A stretch of 64,000 nt of DNA, taken from the NCBI GenBank assembly GCA_001606155.1, contig LODT01000039.1, forward strand, positions 496,001 to 560,000, written 5' to 3'. Every line of letters begins with the position of its first letter. Position 1 is the first letter of the stretch. The stretch comes from Tieghemostelium lacteum. Lineage: Eukaryota > Evosea > Eumycetozoa > Dictyosteliales > Raperosteliaceae. The notes under the pieces were generated by a model that worked only from the letters and a program-made list of their open reading frames with translations, was not told the DNA's origin and made no database searches. Positions 32,742 through 43,006 of the stretch are shown here, one piece after another. Position numbers and translations under genes: made by a program.

Positions 32742-34052
32742 TTATATAAAAGGTCTTTTCTTACTTTGTTGAATATTTTGTAATTTAGATAAATAGGTAT
32801 GTTTTTCAGCAGCCTCCATTCTATTCTTTTTCTCTTGTTCTCTTTGATTTTTAAATTCCTCTTGTTTTTTATCTTTTTTAATAGAGGATGTTGTAGTTGT
32901 TGTTGATGTCGATTTAGAAGTTTCTTTTTTACTACTATCTTTGCTTTTTTTATTGGAAAAATATGTGAATTTAACTGATTTGGTTAATGTTGTTGTGTTG
33001 GTTATCTTATTATTATTGTTATTATTATTATTATTATTACTATTATTAGAATCACCATCAGATTGTTTTGGTTTAAATTTAAAATTACCAGTTAATTGTG
33101 ATTTTGACCAATCATAAAATGATGAATGGTTTTTTAAATGATTATAGAGTACTTGTGATATTCTAAAACCTAACCAAGCATCAATTGCAGAGTATTTTAT
33201 AAAATCTAATTGTTTCATTTGAAATTCAATCCACTCAGGTTTTGTGTATTCTAGAGCTTCAGGTGTCATATGTTTTTTATATTCATACTTCTTTACATTT
33301 AGAAAATCCAATGATAACTGGTCTAGTGATAAATAGTTTTTAGTTATACCATTGAATGCAGCTACACATGCTACATCTAAAGCACCTGTACCTTGACATT
33401 CTGGGAATATATTAGAGAGTCTTTCAAAATCAGAGGATACACCAACACCAGCTTTGATTATTGATTTCTCGTTGATGAATTGTTGTAATGGTTGAGGAAG
33501 TTCATCCATTGCTTTTAAATAGATAACTGACGATATGGTATTCGTTGACAGTTGTACAGAATATGGTATTTGACCTTCAGTATCAAAACCGACTACATAT
33601 CTCTTTTTTTCAAGAATTGCAGAACTATTTTCTAATTTATAGATTTCAGGTAGTATTGATAGAAACTTATCACATTCCTCTCTTGTGAAAATGGCGACTA
33701 TGGCTATAGGTTCTGAATCATCATTTTCCAAAGACCACAACACATGTTTAAATTGATCTCTAATCAGTTTTAACCATGGTTTATCTTTAAAATTAACTTT
33801 ATCAATAATCTTCTTATCATTAAACATTAATGTAGATTTAACTTGTTTAATTTCATTTTCAGATTCTGATGTTGACTCGGATTCTGAAGTTGATATTTTG
33901 GAATCTGATGAAGATGATTCGGACTCTGATTCTGATTCTATTTGTTTCTTTTTATTATCTTTTAATTTAACTTTTTTTACTTGTTTTTTATGATCACTTT
34001 CATCACTACTATCAGAACTCTCTAATGACCTTTTCTTTGTCTTTGATGTCAT
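32742..34052 (-). CDS. 3'-5' exonuclease-domain protein (DEDDy, WRN-exonuclease type)
   Basis: A 436-residue protein from ATG 34052. The N-terminal about 75 residues are a charged Ser/Glu/Lys-rich stretch. Residues about 150-305 are an RNase D/WRN-type exonuclease fold: VVGFDTEG (first acidic pair, about 155), IIKAGVGVSSDFERLS (middle Asp) and FIKYSAIDAWLGFRI (Tyr and last Asp of the DEDDy set). Such domains degrade DNA or RNA from the 3' end with two metals. There is no helicase part. The C-terminus has a poly-Asn run and a Lys/Ser/Thr-rich basic tail, fitting nuclear localisation. Possible relatives are plant WEX and animal EXD2-type proteins. Confidence 0.85.
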   Translation of the reverse strand: MTSKTKKRSLESSDSSDESDHKKQVKKVKLKDNKKKQIESESESESSSSDSKISTSESESTSESENEIKQVKSTLMFNDKKIIDKVNFKDKPWLKLIRDQFKHVLWSLENDDSEPIAIVAIFTREECDKFLSILPEIYKLENSSAILEKKRYVVGFDTEGQIPYSVQLSTNTISSVIYLKAMDELPQPLQQFINEKSIIKAGVGVSSDFERLSNIFPECQGTGALDVACVAAFNGITKNYLSLDQLSLDFLNVKKYEYKKHMTPEALEYTKPEWIEFQMKQLDFIKYSAIDAWLGFRISQVLYNHLKNHSSFYDWSKSQLTGNFKFKPKQSDGDSNNSNNNNNNNNNNKITNTTTLTKSVKFTYFSNKKSKDSSKKETSKSTSTTTTTSSIKKDKKQEEFKNQREQEKKNRMEAAEKHTYLSKLQNIQQSKKRPFI

Positions 34053-34239
34053 TTTTTAAATTATTTGAAAAATATCTGAAAAGGGTTTACGATTATTGTA
34101 AAATTGAAAACCGAAACTAAACGAAATAATGAATTGTTGAGATAAAAAAATAAAATAATAAAATAAAAATAAATGTAATTTTTAATACTTTAACTTTTAA
34201 AGTTTTTTATTACTACTAAAGGGGAAATTATAAGTATTT

Positions 34240-35019
34240 TTAGTTGAGGTTGAATTTAACTTGACCTGAACCTGAACCTGAACCTGAACCTGAACTTGAA
34301 CCAGAACCTGAACCTGAATTTGAACCACCGTTGTTAACGATGGTGAAGTTGGTGGAAGCTTGAGCTAACAATCTGTTACCGTATTTCTTGTCACCGTGGA
34401 TAGTACCGCAAGTACCTTCACAGACAAAGGCTTGGAGTTGATATTCACCAGATGGGAAAGATTCTTGTTCTGATGGGGTGGCAGTGAATTGGAAGTTAGA
34501 GGTGTACATACCGACTGGGGTTTCAACAAGGAGAGAAGCAGTACCGAAACCGTTACCAGTTGGGTCAACAACTTGGATGGCAATTTGACCAGTACCAATT
34601 TCGTTGGTTACATTGTAAGCAACACCAATGGAGAAAGTAGTACCAGTGGTACCGTTGAGTGGGGAGATGGCCATTTCTGGGATGGTGGCATTGGAGGTCA
34701 ATGATGATGGGCAGAGGTGAGTAACTTCACAAATGTAAATTGGATCTGGGTCGACATCAGAAATCAATTTAACAAATTCTTCAATACCAACGTAGGAACA
34801 GGCCAAATCACAAACTAATTGACCAGCAGAGTTTGGAATCAAACTGCAGAGGGCACCACAGGAACCGAGGACACCTCCTTGTAAGATATAATTTAAAATT
34901 TGATTCATTCCATTACCAACTAAGTTGACACAGTCTGGACAGACAGAGAATTTAGTTTCTTTGGAGAGGGCTGCACCGATTAAGGCGAATACTAAAAATA
35001 CGGATAATAATTTATTCAT
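34240..35019 (-). CDS. ctnA: Countin-family secreted protein (counting factor subunit)
   Basis: A 259-residue secreted protein with a signal peptide (MNKLLSVFLVFALIGAAL), then a saposin-B-like domain whose six Cys are spaced as CPDC ... CGALC ... CDLAC ... C (about residues 27-105). A beta-domain with N-glycosylation sequons and the motif CEGTCGTIHGDK (about 200) follows, then a Ser-Gly tail. The sequence follows D. discoideum countin closely over the first 105 residues (ILQGGVLGSCGALC, YVGIEEFVKLI, DPDPIYICE). Countin is part of the counting factor complex that limits aggregate and fruiting-body size. It may be ctnA or one of its paralogues. Codon use looks more GC-rich than neighbours, consistent with high expression. 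Confidence 0.9.
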   Translation of the reverse strand: MNKLLSVFLVFALIGAALSKETKFSVCPDCVNLVGNGMNQILNYILQGGVLGSCGALCSLIPNSAGQLVCDLACSYVGIEEFVKLISDVDPDPIYICEVTHLCPSSLTSNATIPEMAISPLNGTTGTTFSIGVAYNVTNEIGTGQIAIQVVDPTGNGFGTASLLVETPVGMYTSNFQFTATPSEQESFPSGEYQLQAFVCEGTCGTIHGDKKYGNRLLAQASTNFTIVNNGGSNSGSGSGSSSGSGSGSGSGQVKFNLN

Positions 35020-35421
35020 CTTTATGTATATATGTATTTGAGGTAGAGATGTACAAAGAGAAAAAAAAAAAAAAAAATTTTCAGTTGGAGGTCTTTTTTT
35101 TGATTTTTTCTTGAGATATTTTAAATTTATGATGAGTTAAAATTTTGTAACAAAACCTCTCAAAAATCAAATAAATATCGGAAATTTCTATTGAAAATGA
35201 ATAAAAGCCATCATAATATTTTATCATTTTTAAAGATGGGATTCTAAGGGTTTGATCCGAGATTTATTTAAGATATAAAATAAGTGGATTTGAGAATAAA
35301 TTATTGATAATTAATAATATTTATCAATAATAATAATTTCTCATAAATGCCTATTGATTGATGTATATTATAGGTAACCAACCCTTACACAACTTTTTTT
35401 ATTTTTTTTTCTGTTAACCTT
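35020..35421. other. Spacer upstream of countin
   Basis: AT-rich promoter region of the countin-like gene, with an A-run directly upstream of its start (35062-35080, T-run on the coding strand). No gene is seen. Confidence 0.45.
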
Positions 35422-36900
35422 TTAGGGTTCTCTTAGATTTAATAATGTTCTTGGATAAAATTCTTCTAGGGTTTTTGAGTTATCAGAAAGTACAGATTTA
35501 GGATAGGTGGTAACCAATTCATAGGTTTCTAAATTAATTGGTGATTGATGTTCGTTTAGATAGACATCTATCCAATCACGAACATTTTGAATGTTATTAT
35601 TTACAAAAAACTTTCTACTAAATCTCTGACCATCAGGTGGCAGTATGGATATCTCACAGATACGAACTGGACTTGACTTTATCTGATCTGCTGTCATTGA
35701 CAATGTGGGATCAGGTGGCAGTCTCTGTTTTTTCTTATCCATTAAATCAGCTTTTTCTTTCTCCAATTGTGCCTGCTCCATTTCCAATGACATTTGTATT
35801 GCTTTCTCAAGTTCCTCTTTCTCTCTCTCTTGTTCAGCTTTTTCTCTATCCTTTTTAAGTGATTCTTGAAATTCTCTATCTTGTTCATTCATAATTTGTC
35901 TAGTTGCTCTTATAGATGATCTCTCTTGTCTCTTGTGTTTATCGTTAGGAGACAGATAGTTTTGTGTTTGAGGATCATTAAAAAACTCATCATCATCATA
36001 ATCGTCTTCGTCATAACCTTCTTCTGTCATATTAATATCATCGTCTATATCATTTTGAATCTCTTTAAATTGAACATTCTTATTCTTTCTCTTATTTACT
36101 GGTGAAACTACATTTGTTGATCTATTATTATTAGTTGGCTTGGGTAATTGTTTAAGTGATGGTTTCTGTGGTGGTTGTTGAGATGGTGGTTTTGAAGGTG
36201 TACTTTGATTCATTGACTCTTTAATAGCTTGTTGTAATTCAAAATCCATTTCCTCACCGTCTAGATCAATGTAATTTGAATCGTCACTAAGATCAATGGG
36301 TTCATTATCTTCATCTTCGTCATCTATAATCTCTTGCACAAATCCTCTTTGGCGATTAACCTGTGGTTTTGGCATCATTCTATCTAACATTTGTTGTTGT
36401 TGCATTCTAATCTGTTGCATATGTTGTTGCTGTTGTTGTATATGCTGTTGCTGTTGTTGCTGTTGTTGTTGTCTCATCTGCTCCCTATGTTGTTGTTGTT
36501 GATTATAAATATCAACAGGTCTTACATGATTCTGAGAAGGTCTACTATGTCCAGTGACATTATTTAGAAATCCTTGATTAAGAAATGGTTGATAATGACC
36601 AAAATCATTTCCACTCGCCATATTTACACCACCACTACCAGTACCACCAGTAGTTGATGAGGTTGTTGTAGAAACTGATCTCGAAAAAGTACCATTATTA
36701 CCAGTAGTTGTTGTCACTTTTGTAACTGTATTTCCTACTCTTGATGTTTCAGTTCTATAATGTACACCATTTCTATCAAATTCATCAACATCAATAACAT
36801 TAGTCTGTGGTCTATTATCAATCTCTGAAGCATAACTATTTAACACATTTTGTGGTCTAGAGCTGCCACTACCTCTGTTATTTTGTCTATTATTACTCAT
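35422..36900 (-). CDS. UIM/UBX-domain protein with poly-Gln
   Basis: A 492-residue single-exon protein (ATG 36900). The N-terminus is Asn/Ser/Thr-rich, then a poly-Gln/Met-Gln block (about 130-175). Two ubiquitin-interacting motifs are visible: DFELQQAIKESM (about 225) and ELEKAIQMSLEMEQ (about 365), the second inside a long charged helix. The last about 85 residues form a UBX-like beta-grasp domain (RICEISILPPDGQRFSRKFF ... IDVYLNE ... YELVTTYPKSVL), which in FAF1/UBXD proteins binds p97/Cdc48. It likely links ubiquitylated clients to p97. The UBX loop has no clear FPR motif, so p97 binding needs proof. Confidence 0.83.
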   Translation of the reverse strand: MSNNRQNNRGSGSSRPQNVLNSYASEIDNRPQTNVIDVDEFDRNGVHYRTETSRVGNTVTKVTTTTGNNGTFSRSVSTTTSSTTGGTGSGGVNMASGNDFGHYQPFLNQGFLNNVTGHSRPSQNHVRPVDIYNQQQQHREQMRQQQQQQQQQHIQQQQQHMQQIRMQQQQMLDRMMPKPQVNRQRGFVQEIIDDEDEDNEPIDLSDDSNYIDLDGEEMDFELQQAIKESMNQSTPSKPPSQQPPQKPSLKQLPKPTNNNRSTNVVSPVNKRKNKNVQFKEIQNDIDDDINMTEEGYDEDDYDDDEFFNDPQTQNYLSPNDKHKRQERSSIRATRQIMNEQDREFQESLKKDREKAEQEREKEELEKAIQMSLEMEQAQLEKEKADLMDKKKQRLPPDPTLSMTADQIKSSPVRICEISILPPDGQRFSRKFFVNNNIQNVRDWIDVYLNEHQSPINLETYELVTTYPKSVLSDNSKTLEEFYPRTLLNLREP

Positions 36901-37330
36901 TTTAAATATATACAGTAATAATATTTAAATAAAAATTTAAAAAAAAATGTGTGTTGTGGTTTATTTGAATGAAATAATTTTAATTTTAGAATGCGCACTC
37001 TAAAATGAGTTCCAATCATGAAAACTTAAAAATTTCTTGAAATTTAAAATTCAAGTTATCTAAAATAAAGTTTTGCATATGGCAAATCTTAAAGAATGAT
37101 ATAATAGGCTAAAGATTTTAAATAACCTCAGATCCTATAAAGAACTAATCAATCTAAAAAATACATCTAGACCTATATTGGATAGATATCTGTAACTATC
37201 TAACTATAATAAATGTATTATAATAGGTGTTCAACGATGAAGTCTTGGTTCTCTATTTTAAACAAAAAGAAATTAACCAAACAGAAACTATTGGAAATTC
37301 AATGCAAAGTTATCGATACTTATAAATCTT
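36901..37330. other. Spacer between UIM/UBX and TMF1-like genes
   Basis: AT-rich, holding the upstream region of the UIM/UBX gene and the 3' region of the golgin gene. Nothing further is recognised. Confidence 0.45.
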
Positions 37331-40045
37331 TTATTTTGATTTTAAATTTTCAATTTGTAGTAATAACTCATTAATTTGAGTTTTATACAATTCTTTCATA
37401 TCAACTATATCCAATTTTAATTCATTTACAGATTCTTCTCTTTCACCTAAAATCTCAAGAGCTGTTGAAAGTCTTTGTTTGAGATCAGTGGATTCTTGTC
37501 GGAGGGATTTTAATTCTTTACATTCAGTCAATAGACTTTCATTCTGAGTGGTAAGTTTCACCAATTCATCTTCCAGTTTCTTTCTTGAGTTCTCCAGAGA
37601 CTGATTTTGACTTTGTAGCATTGAGATTTCAGAATCCTTCTGATGGAATGATGTTTGAAAATACTCATGTGAAAATGACTGGTTCTGTTGCATCAGGTCA
37701 TGTTGACTTGGAATTCTTTTGAACCCAGAATATGGAATTTTAGTTGGAGTATAGTTATTATTGAGTCCCGAACTCGAAGTTGACAATGGCGATGCTGATG
37801 ATGGTGATGGTGGTTCATGTATAAAATTACTTAAATTACTATTACTATTATTAAAATCATTGGTGCTATAGGATAACGGATTCTTTAGTACATTCTTTAG
37901 TTTTTCAGTTTGAATTCTCTTTTCCTCCTGTTCACGCATTTCTTTAATTTCCTTTTGTGATTTTTCAATTTTTTCTTCCAGTAATTGAATTTTTAAATCG
38001 GCTTTTGTGAGATTGGATTGAACAGTTAGATTCTGTTGCTCCAGTGATTGGTGAGTAGATATAGCTTGTTGTACCTTGACCTTTTCATTCTGAATCTCAG
38101 TTTGCGCTGATTGAATCTGTTTATTAGCCTTCTTAAGTTGTAACTCGCTTTGTTTCAGTCTTTGTAACAATTCATCAATCTCCAATTGCAAATCCTGTTG
38201 TGATCCAGTAGCTTTATCATATTTCCCTCTTTCTTCTTTAATCTGATTTAGCAGTGACTTTTCAATAGCATCAAAAGCACTTTGTCTCTGTTCTAACGAA
38301 GACTCTAAAGACTCAATTTGTTTCAGTAAAGGTCGAGTGGCATCAGGTATAGATGATGAAATTTGATCATTTCTATTCTCAGCATCTCTACAACGTTGTT
38401 GTAGGTTAATAATCTCTCTATTCAGTTCCTCTTCTTTCCATTTCCATTTCTCAGCATTCTGATTAATCATAGATCTCTGGTCCTGTAACTGAGATTCCCA
38501 GTGATCCTCTCGTTGAGAATACTCCTTCTTTAGTAAATTCAGTTCCATTTGTAAATCATCTTGATACTTTAGCTTACTATCAGCCAATTGTCTCTGAAGT
38601 TTATCAATCTCCAATTGATGTTGCTTAGTTTGTTCATTCTGATCTTTCCATGCCTTATCCAAAGCATTTTGTAAATCGGCCAATTGTTTAGTAGCTCTAC
38701 CAGCATCTTTATCACGCTCATCAAATTTCTTTGTGGCAATCTCTGAAACCTCCCTCATTGTATTTATAGTATCTTGATATTTTCTATCCGATTCCTCAAG
38801 TTCTTTTAACTTATCCGATTTCTGAGCCAAGAGATTATCAGTAGTTTCAATCCTATCACTAAACAATTGAATCTTCTCCTCTTGTTCTTTCAATTGACTA
38901 CGTTGTTTCTTTACAGTTGATTCTAATGCCAATATCTTATGTGAAAGTGCTGTACCTTCTTCAAGTAACTGTTGTAATTTCTCATCCTTTTCCTTCATTA
39001 ACGTTATAGTATTCTCAGATACTGAACTACCAGATTTCAAAGCATCTCTCTCTTTTGTTATAGTCTGAAGCTTCTTCTCTAACTGACCAATTCTTCTACT
39101 AAATTCCTCTTTTAGATTTTCAATATCTTCCTTTTTTTTATCCGAGTTCATCCTATCTATATCCTTCAATAACTGTTCATTATTTAGTATTACCTTTGAT
39201 AGTTGTTGAGTTAGATTTTCAATTTGTTTTTCTCTTTCACCCAATATTTTATCTTTTTCTTTATACAATGTTGTTACTGATATTAACTTATTTTCTAATT
39301 CTTTTATTACCAAGCTATTATTATTATTACCATCATTACTATTATTATCTATATTATCATTATTCGGTTTATCTATATTATCTTCTTTTGTTTTATCATC
39401 AACATTATCAACATGTGTATCTTCTGTTTTTACAAGTTCTATATCCTTAATAACATGATCTCCATTGTCTTTATGAACAGTATCATCAGATTGATTATTT
39501 AAATCCTCAGCTTGTTCAATATTAAATAAAGGTTTTTCATCATCCTCATCCTCTTGAGAACTATCAGAACCTTTATTCTTGTCCAATGTAAATATTCTAC
39601 CTTCTTCAACTTTTAATGTAGGTACTGATGGTGTAGTTGGTATTACATCAACTGGTACATCATCTGTACTACTATTATTACTATTGTTTGTATTATTATT
39701 ATTTACAATTAATTGAGGTGATTTAGTTGGTGTTGAAATAGGTGACGTCACTAAACTGTTATTTGAGATTTTAGGTGTATTTTGATTACTTTGTTTAGAG
39801 GTATTGGATGGTGTTGTTGGTGTTGTAGATGACTTTTGATTTGGTGATGTAAATGAATAACCAAAGAAACCAGATGAAGGTGATGTTGATATCATTGTAC
39901 TACCTTGTGTTTCTTCTTTTGAGGCTCCTTCAACAATATCTTGTGTTTCTGGTATACCAACTACCTTATCAATAGATCTTTCAACATTTTTTAAAACCTT
40001 TCCAACGCTAGAAATGTCAAAATTAAAATTACCCCATTTACTCAT
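37331..40045 (-). CDS. tmf1: TMF1/ARA160-type Golgi coiled-coil protein
   Basis: A 904-residue protein whose centre (about 240-730) is almost continuous heptad coiled coil. The N-terminus (MSKWGNFNFDISSVGKVLKN, SIDKVVGI) resembles the TMF1 start, which carries an amphipathic membrane-sensing segment. The last about 110 residues (LKQRLSTALEILGEREESVN ... LDIVDMKELYKTQINELL) match the TMF C-terminal Rab6-binding/TATA-factor region. TMF golgins sit on Golgi rims and tether vesicles in retrograde transport. Between N-terminus and coil lies a Ser/Thr/Asn-rich disordered region, and a second Asn/Ser/Pro linker precedes the C-terminal domain. Confidence 0.87.
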   Translation of the reverse strand: MSKWGNFNFDISSVGKVLKNVERSIDKVVGIPETQDIVEGASKEETQGSTMISTSPSSGFFGYSFTSPNQKSSTTPTTPSNTSKQSNQNTPKISNNSLVTSPISTPTKSPQLIVNNNNTNNSNNSSTDDVPVDVIPTTPSVPTLKVEEGRIFTLDKNKGSDSSQEDEDDEKPLFNIEQAEDLNNQSDDTVHKDNGDHVIKDIELVKTEDTHVDNVDDKTKEDNIDKPNNDNIDNNSNDGNNNNSLVIKELENKLISVTTLYKEKDKILGEREKQIENLTQQLSKVILNNEQLLKDIDRMNSDKKKEDIENLKEEFSRRIGQLEKKLQTITKERDALKSGSSVSENTITLMKEKDEKLQQLLEEGTALSHKILALESTVKKQRSQLKEQEEKIQLFSDRIETTDNLLAQKSDKLKELEESDRKYQDTINTMREVSEIATKKFDERDKDAGRATKQLADLQNALDKAWKDQNEQTKQHQLEIDKLQRQLADSKLKYQDDLQMELNLLKKEYSQREDHWESQLQDQRSMINQNAEKWKWKEEELNREIINLQQRCRDAENRNDQISSSIPDATRPLLKQIESLESSLEQRQSAFDAIEKSLLNQIKEERGKYDKATGSQQDLQLEIDELLQRLKQSELQLKKANKQIQSAQTEIQNEKVKVQQAISTHQSLEQQNLTVQSNLTKADLKIQLLEEKIEKSQKEIKEMREQEEKRIQTEKLKNVLKNPLSYSTNDFNNSNSNLSNFIHEPPSPSSASPLSTSSSGLNNNYTPTKIPYSGFKRIPSQHDLMQQNQSFSHEYFQTSFHQKDSEISMLQSQNQSLENSRKKLEDELVKLTTQNESLLTECKELKSLRQESTDLKQRLSTALEILGEREESVNELKLDIVDMKELYKTQINELLLQIENLKSK

Positions 40046-40285
40046 TCTCTTATTCTATTGCTGACTTGGCAATAAATTAATGTGTTTGAATAAATAATTA
40101 AAAAAATTTTTTTAAAATTGTGAGCTTAGATTTAAAAGTTTAATTGAAAGATATTTTATTATATGAATTCTAGGGAGAACGATTATTATAATCAATATTA
40201 ATTATACAATTTTAAATTTTAAAACACTTTTATTTATATTGCTTTTTTTTTTTTAACCATTTTTAGAGTTTTTTTTTTGTTTTAA

Positions 40286-41195
40286 TTAAAAAGTAATTGG
40301 AACATCTTTCTTGGAACCATTGAGAGTGGCTGTAATCTTTGGATGGGATAATGCAAATTGTTTGAATTCAGAAAGTGATAATTTACCATCACCATTGATA
40401 TCCAATGATGAGAAAGCTCCTTCGGCAAATATCTGAGCCATTTCTTCTGAAAAATTATTTAAATCATCACGATTGACATCTTCGTTGGTTTGAATAGATA
40501 ATGCCTTGAAACCTGAGATCCAAGCTTGTTGGAACATTTGTGATAATTCATTCTTTGTAATATAACCATTACCATCCAAATCATATGCTTTAAATGATAC
40601 TGTTTATATCAATATAAAAGTTAGTATTAACATTACAATAAATAGTAGAGTGTGAATTTAAAATTTAAAGCATACATTCAAGTTTTTCTTCAACAGAACC
40701 TTTACATAGGATAGATAAACCACCAACAAACTCTTGTAAATCAACAGTGTTATCCTTGTTTACGTCTAAAAGTTCAAATAGACGGTCTGAAAATGGTGTA
40801 TTATCCAAATTCTTCAATCCACATGATTCTAATTTAGTCAAACCTTGTTTGAATTGTTCTCTGTTGAGTGGGATTTTACCACCTTGACTTAACTCATAAA
40901 ATACTTCATAGAGTTTAGTAGCTTCAACTTTATCAACTATATATAATTAAACAATACAAATTAGAAATTTAATATTCCAATATCTCATTACTTTACTATT
41001 GCATACAATTTGTTTTCTCTTGTAATTGTTTGATCTTATCTTGATCAATTTCTATTTTTAGAGATTAGATTGGAATTAGTATAAAATTTTGATTAATAAC
41101 TTATATTTACATTGAATGTATTGGAATACAAACTATATTTCTTATCATTTTTTTTTTGATGATCCAGAAGAGGCTTTTGCTTGTTTATTACCCAT
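40286..41195 (-). CDS. EF-hand calcium-binding protein (NCS/calcineurin-B-like)
   Basis: Reconstructed as four exons: 41195-41192 (ATGG), 41051-41007, 40936-40676 and 40599-40286, giving 207 residues. All junctions have GT/AG ends and phases agree. Three EF-hand loops are readable: DVNKDNTVDLQE, DLDGNGYITKNE and DINGDGKLSLSE; the first quarter holds a degenerate fourth. QLQEKTNFDKVEATKLYEVF resembles the start of neuronal calcium sensor and CBL/calcineurin-B proteins. The 4-base first exon is odd. The same ATG read straight through gives MGNKQAKASSGSSKKK, a perfect N-myristoylation-type start, but that frame closes at a 10-A run; a sequencing or assembly length error there is possible. Confidence 0.8.
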
Positions 41196-41521
41196 GATTT
41201 AGTTGTATTTGTATATAATAAAATGAAAATTACAGTTGAAAAAAAAATTAAAAGAAATTTTTTAAAAATTTTAAAATATCTAAGGTTTTGAAGCAATGTA
41301 CCAGATGTAACATCTCTATGATTTCTGAAAATTAAAAAAAAAAAAAAGACCATTCATAAAATTGTGTAAATAATTCTGAATAATTGATTAATGAAACCTG
41401 ATATAGTTATGTTTTACAAATGATAATTAGAGAACTCATTTATTTCTTTTTTTTTGGTTGTGTTTTTTTGTTAATTTAAAATGAAGAGTGTGTGATTTTG
41501 TTATTTGAGATGTTTTTTTTT

Positions 41522-43006
41522 TTACAAGTTGGATCTAGTTTGGAATTTAACGACATCATTGATATCAATACCAAGACCTTTGGCAATTCTTGTACCATAA
41601 TCTTTATCAGCCTTGTAGAAGTTACCAATGGCTCTGAGTTGGATATCACGAATGGTTACAGCTTTCATGTGACCTACAATGTTGGCGACTAGACGACTCT
41701 TGGCACCTTCGTCCATCAAACGGAAGAGGTTACCTGGTTGAACAAAGTCATCATTTGGATGAGTATATGGTTGACGATAGGCTTGACCTTTGACTTCAAT
41801 TTTATGCATTTGAGCAGAGGTATCAACATCAGGACCACCAAATGAATTTGGATGATAGTTTGGACCTTTACCACCATTGGAGTTGACAGCCATGAAACCG
41901 TCTCTTTGGTAGTTCTTTACACCACCCTTGACTGCGAATGGACAGTTAATTGGGATCTGTTGGTAGTTGACACCTAGACGATGACGATGGGTGTCAGGGT
42001 ATGAGAACAAACGACCTTGTAGCATTTTATCAAGAGATGGCTCAATACCTGGTACCATGTGACTTGGTGAGAATGCAGCTTGTTCAACCTCAGCAAAATA
42101 GTTTTCAGGGTTTCTGTTCAAGACCATTCTACCAATGGGGATCAATGGGTAGTCCTTGTGTGGCCAGACTTTTGTGATATCAAAGATATCGAAACGGTAT
42201 TTGTAACCTTCATCATACTCCATTAGTTGGACGTAAACCTTCCAAGCTGGTTCACCACCTTTAGCAATGGTCTCAAAGAGATCTCTAGTGGCAGAATCTG
42301 GGTCGGAGCTAGAGAGTTTACCAGCTTCATCTGAAGTCCAGTTTTGAATACCAGTTTCAGTTTTGAAGTGATATTTAACCCAATAAGCCTTACCTTGAGC
42401 ATTGACCCATTTAAGTGTATGTGATGAGAAACCATCCATATGACGATAGCTACGTGGTGTACCTCTATCAGAGAACAAAACGGTAACCTGATGAGTAGAC
42501 TCTGGTGTCAAACCCAAGAAATCCCAAAACATATTGGCATCTTTCAAATTGGTTTGTGGGTGACGTTTTTGGGTGTGAATAAAGTCTGGGAACTTACTTG
42601 GATCTCTGATAAAGAATACTGGAGTGTTGTTACCAACCATATCCCAATTACCCTCTTCAGTGTAGAATTTGACAGCAAAACCTCTTGGATCTCTTTCGGA
42701 ATCTGAAGAACCCTTCTCACCACCAACAGTAGAGAAACGAGTGAAAATTGGTGTTCTCTTACCAACTTTGTTCAAGAACTTAGCCTTGGTGTATTTAGAA
42801 AGATCTGCATTGGTGACTTCAAAGTAACCGTGTGCACCTGCACCTTTAGCATGTACAACACGCTCTGGAATTCTCTCTCTGTCAAAATGGGACAATTTGT
42901 CAATCAAGTGAAAATCTTGAATTAAAATTGGTCCTTGGTTACCTGCAGTAATGGAATTTAAGTTGTTATCAACTGGTGCTCCATTTGATGTAGTTAATGT
43001 AGACAT
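41522..43006 (-). CDS. catA: Catalase (heme, clade 3-like)
   Basis: A 494-residue single-exon monofunctional catalase that breaks down hydrogen peroxide to water and oxygen. The catalytic His sits in [13 protein letters not shown] (His52), followed by the [20 protein letters not shown] block, the Asn of [15 protein letters not shown] and the heme-ligand Tyr in [14 protein letters not shown] (about 336-349). [15 protein letters not shown] is also present. The length is typical of small-subunit catalases. The C-terminus ends in SNL, a plausible variant of the peroxisomal targeting signal. Start at ATG 43006 ([15 protein letters not shown]). It is one of the best-conserved genes here, with no damage. 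Confidence 0.97.
   Translation of the reverse strand: MSTLTTSNGAPVDNNLNSITAGNQGPILIQDFHLIDKLSHFDRERIPERVVHAKGAGAHGYFEVTNADLSKYTKAKFLNKVGKRTPIFTRFSTVGGEKGSSDSERDPRGFAVKFYTEEGNWDMVGNNTPVFFIRDPSKFPDFIHTQKRHPQTNLKDANMFWDFLGLTPESTHQVTVLFSDRGTPRSYRHMDGFSSHTLKWVNAQGKAYWVKYHFKTETGIQNWTSDEAGKLSSSDPDSATRDLFETIAKGGEPAWKVYVQLMEYDEGYKYRFDIFDITKVWPHKDYPLIPIGRMVLNRNPENYFAEVEQAAFSPSHMVPGIEPSLDKMLQGRLFSYPDTHRHRLGVNYQQIPINCPFAVKGGVKNYQRDGFMAVNSNGGKGPNYHPNSFGGPDVDTSAQMHKIEVKGQAYRQPYTHPNDDFVQPGNLFRLMDEGAKSRLVANIVGHMKAVTIRDIQLRAIGNFYKADKDYGTRIAKGLGIDINDVVKFQTRSNL

Noticed and set aside
41093-41353. Minus-strand frame with FFFF and KKKY text
   Set aside because: It overlaps the EF-hand gene's first intron and AT-runs and has no conserved content.
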